A stretch of 64,000 nucleotides of DNA from Candidatus Acididesulfobacter guangdongensis (GTDB taxonomy: Bacteria > SZUA-79 > Acidulodesulfobacterales > Acidulodesulfobacteraceae), in contig SGBC01000001.1 of assembly GCA_004195045.1 (NCBI GenBank), positions 842,178 through 906,177 of the forward strand, given 5' to 3'. The notes beneath the pieces were generated by a model that saw only the letters and a program-made list of their open reading frames with translations, did not search any database and was not told the DNA's origin. The translations under genes and the position numbers were made by a program. This document shows positions 62,354 through 64,000 of this stretch, in pieces. The first letter of the stretch is position 1. Every line of letters begins with the position of its first letter.

Positions 62354-63091
62354 TTATAATGCGGCATTTTCAATAATTCTGTATGAGAATACCGCAATTT
62401 CTCTTAAATAAGAAACTATTAATGAATAATATATAATTTGACTTTTGACATCATATCCGTACGTATGAGCTTCTACGGTTGAAAGATCTTTTATTATTTT
62501 ATCACAAATGAAATCAATATTCTTTACCTCCTGCCATGTTTTTTTTAGTATTTGCTGTTTATAAGTTTTATCATTGATTTTATTGCCGTATAATTCGCGA
62601 TTTTTATTATTAAAATTTAATAAAGTATAGAATGTGTCTATAGTATTTTTAACTATTGAACTTATCATTAGCGCAAGTTCGGGAATATAAGACTGTTTTT
62701 TTAAAGCAGGATACCGAGATATATTTTTAATATTAAGTTTTATTAGAAGATTTAATGTGTAGATATTTTGCATTGAATTGCAAAATGGACTAAATTTAAG
62801 TACATTTTCATAAATACAGAGCTTGCTTTTGTCTTTTGATTGCCTTAATCCTTTGTTGGTTATAACGCCTATAATTAGCTTATAAATTTCGTTATTAAGT
62901 TCCGTTATAATATTATCTTTAATATCGTCTATGCCTGTTTCTGAGTCAACTATATTAAATTTATTATTAATAATAGAATTGAGGTCTTTTTCCAGATTGT
63001 TTTCCACAAAACCGGATAACACTATGGAATTGTCAGATAGTTTCTTTATTATGTTTTCTGTAAAAATAGCCATTTGAAAATTATTTATCAT
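62354..63091 (-). CDS. Helical protein of unknown function
   Basis: A 245-aa Asn/Lys/Ile-rich protein, apparently all-alpha, with no transmembrane segment. The C-terminal stretch SYLREIAVFSYRIIENA has a faint likeness to PhoU repeats, but no diagnostic PhoU metal-binding motif is seen. It is the first gene of the minus-strand group leading into ackA (43-bp gap), so an accessory role near acyl-phosphate metabolism is possible. I do not assign a function. Confidence 0.6.
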   Translation of the reverse strand: MINNFQMAIFTENIIKKLSDNSIVLSGFVENNLEKDLNSIINNKFNIVDSETGIDDIKDNIITELNNEIYKLIIGVITNKGLRQSKDKSKLCIYENVLKFSPFCNSMQNIYTLNLLIKLNIKNISRYPALKKQSYIPELALMISSIVKNTIDTFYTLLNFNNKNRELYGNKINDKTYKQQILKKTWQEVKNIDFICDKIIKDLSTVEAHTYGYDVKSQIIYYSLIVSYLREIAVFSYRIIENAAL

Positions 63092-63252
63092 TATTTTATT
63101 TTAATGTTATAATAAAACAGATTAATCAAGATTATTCTTAAAAAATTATAATATATTATAATTATGATTATATCATAAAACAAGCAAGCATCGAATTGAT
63201 TTATAGATTTACGGCGAAAGCCAAAGTACATTGCGGCTATAATTTCTAAATT

Positions 63253-63329
63253 GTGTCCGTAGCTCATCTGGATAGAGCGCAGGACTCCGACTCCTGAGGC
63301 AGCGGGTTCGAATCCCGCCGGACACACCA
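63253..63329 (+). tRNA. tRNA-Arg (anticodon CCG)
   Basis: A 77-nt cloverleaf with an encoded CCA. The acceptor pairs GTGTCCG with CGGACAC, the D arm is GCTC...GAGC, the anticodon stem CAGGA/TCCTG encloses CTCCGAC (CCG), and the T arm is GCGGG TTCGAAT CCCGC. A TATAAT box lies at 63238-63243 without a clear -35. Accessory-looking sequence follows directly. Confidence 0.95.
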
Positions 63330-63364
63330 GTTAAAAATAGTTGACAAAATCATCTGTAAGTTCC

Positions 63365-63424
63365 AAAAGTTATTGATACTCTGCAAAAGATAATGAAACT
63401 CTACAAAAGTTATTGCAACTAAAA
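63365..63424 (+). repeat. Three 20-bp iteron-like tandem repeats
   Basis: Three consecutive 20-mers begin AAAAGTTATTGATACTCTGC (63365), AAAAGATAATGAAACTCTAC (63385) and AAAAGTTATTGCAACTAAAA (63405). They share the pattern AAAAGWTATTGMWACTCTRC. Head-to-tail repeats of this size resemble iterons or transposase binding sites at the ends of mobile elements. They lie just after tRNA-Arg(CCG) and before an unrecognised gene. Confidence 0.75.
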
Positions 63425-63431
63425 AATTTAC

Positions 63432-63456
63432 GCTGAAGTCGGAGTCAGCTTTTTTC
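63432..63456 (+). terminator. Possible intrinsic terminator after tRNA-Arg(CCG)
   Basis: GCTGA (63432-63436) pairs with TCAGC (63445-63449) around an 8-nt loop and is followed by six T residues. The stem is only 5 bp, so the call is tentative. It would end transcription through the tRNA and the repeats. Confidence 0.4.
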
Positions 63457-63473
63457 GGGTTTAATATAAATAT

Positions 63474-64000
63474 ATGCCGAAATTAAGCGACTTAAAACTA
63501 TCCAAATTAAGCAGCAGTAAATATAAGGACGTAATATTCAAGCTGCATTATATAACCGATATATCGACCAGGCCCGGCGAAAATTATTATAACGCAATAT
63601 TTAAAAGCGTAAAAGCAAAAAAAGATTTTTATTTGCAGGAGAATATATACCCTGAATTATTAAGCCGTTACGTTATAGGAACTTATTATCAGAACGGCAA
63701 AAGAATCGGAAAAAATAAAAATTTAGAATTAATGAATATTAAATTTCCGATTGCCGGCGGCCAAGCACTAAAGATAAGGCAGATAAACAATATAACCAAG
63801 CCTAATGTCAGTATAGAAAAGTCAATTTATTTAAACGATATAAAAAATCAGTATGCCTATTTCGGCATATTAGACGATTATTACGTCATAATTTCTTCAG
63901 GGCAAAGATACCGACCATGATGCCGTAGATAAAATTCGGAAAGCTATTAAAGCAGGAAATGAAATAACTGTAACGCTGCTCAATTATAAAAAAGACGGAA
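63474..64000 (+). CDS. Unrecognised protein, apparently frameshifted, running off the window
   Basis: From ATG 63474 a 148-codon frame stops at 63920. Near its end the reading DDYYVIISS switches naturally, with a +1 shift at GGG 63900-63902, to [20 protein letters not shown] and [13 protein letters not shown], which stays open to the last base. This suggests one longer protein broken by a single-base indel, or an assembly error. The sequence is Lys/Tyr/Asn-rich and soluble. No family is recognised; the position after a tRNA and iteron-like repeats suggests a mobile-element gene. Confidence 0.5.

Noticed and set aside
63365..63424. Tandem 20-bp repeats as a possible CRISPR array
   Set aside because: Units are directly adjacent with no spacers and are imperfect, and no cas genes are present.

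Overview
The window is an AT-rich bacterial chromosome segment (very roughly 30% GC, judged by eye). Gene content and order fit a member of the former Deltaproteobacteria or a neighbouring Gram-negative phylum. Examples are prfA-prmC-murA-hisG-hisD, dnaG-rpoD, a Nif3-family gene followed by a zinc-ribbon gene and rnpB, and an outer-membrane secretin. I could not fix the taxon by eye. A striking genome-wide habit is the presence of Asn/Asp/Lys/Ser-rich low-complexity stretches inside otherwise well conserved enzymes (PrmC, HisG, HisB, HisA, DnaG, RpoD, CarB, ComM, AckA, a B12-type radical SAM protein).

Layout. 1-11.5 kb: end of prfA, prmC, murA, then an almost complete histidine operon (hisG, D, C, B, H, A, F, IE) interrupted by a cell-wall amidase-like gene that has lost one zinc-ligand histidine. 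HisG is the short form, which normally needs HisZ, and no hisZ is present here. 11.6-19.7 kb: rpsU, a frameshifted cvpA, dnaG, rpoD, tRNA-Met, a Nif3-like gene, a zinc-ribbon coiled-coil gene, and rnpB with its own promoter. 19.7-32 kb: lepA, lepB, a pyrimidine cluster (pyrR, B, C, carA, a PflX-like radical SAM gene, carB), greA and a NifU-like gene, closed by a bidirectional terminator. 32-41.6 kb: alr (minus), tldD, a penicillin-binding transpeptidase, a large B12-binding radical SAM protein, comM and a small membrane protein.

41.7-51.4 kb: a ten-gene minus-strand locus for a type IV pilus or type II secretion-like machine (two prepilins, lipoprotein, lytic transglycosylase, secretin, ATPase, GspF/PilC protein, and GspL-, PilO- and PilP-like bitopic proteins). 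Its composition is most like type IVb pili. 51.7-57.5 kb: an accessory, decaying island beside tRNA-Arg(UCU). It holds an integrase remnant, an intact zeta-type toxin with a partly deleted second copy, a methyltransferase, a DsrE-like gene with an amber stop, a cupin, a PIN-toxin remnant, an AbiEii-like nucleotidyltransferase pair and a TnpB remnant. 57.5-63.1 kb (minus): a chemotaxis receptor whose ligand-binding (PhnD-like) domain sits at the C-terminus, on the cytoplasmic side; a phosphate acyltransferase; acetate kinase; and an unrecognised helical protein. 63.25 kb to the end: tRNA-Arg(CCG), three 20-bp tandem repeats and an unrecognised, apparently frameshifted gene running off the window.

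The most unusual items are the reversed-architecture chemoreceptor, the low-complexity insertions in core enzymes, the amidase-like protein in the his operon, the type IVb-like locus, and the duplicated and deleted zeta-toxin operon. All homology statements rest on motif recognition by eye; no database search was run.
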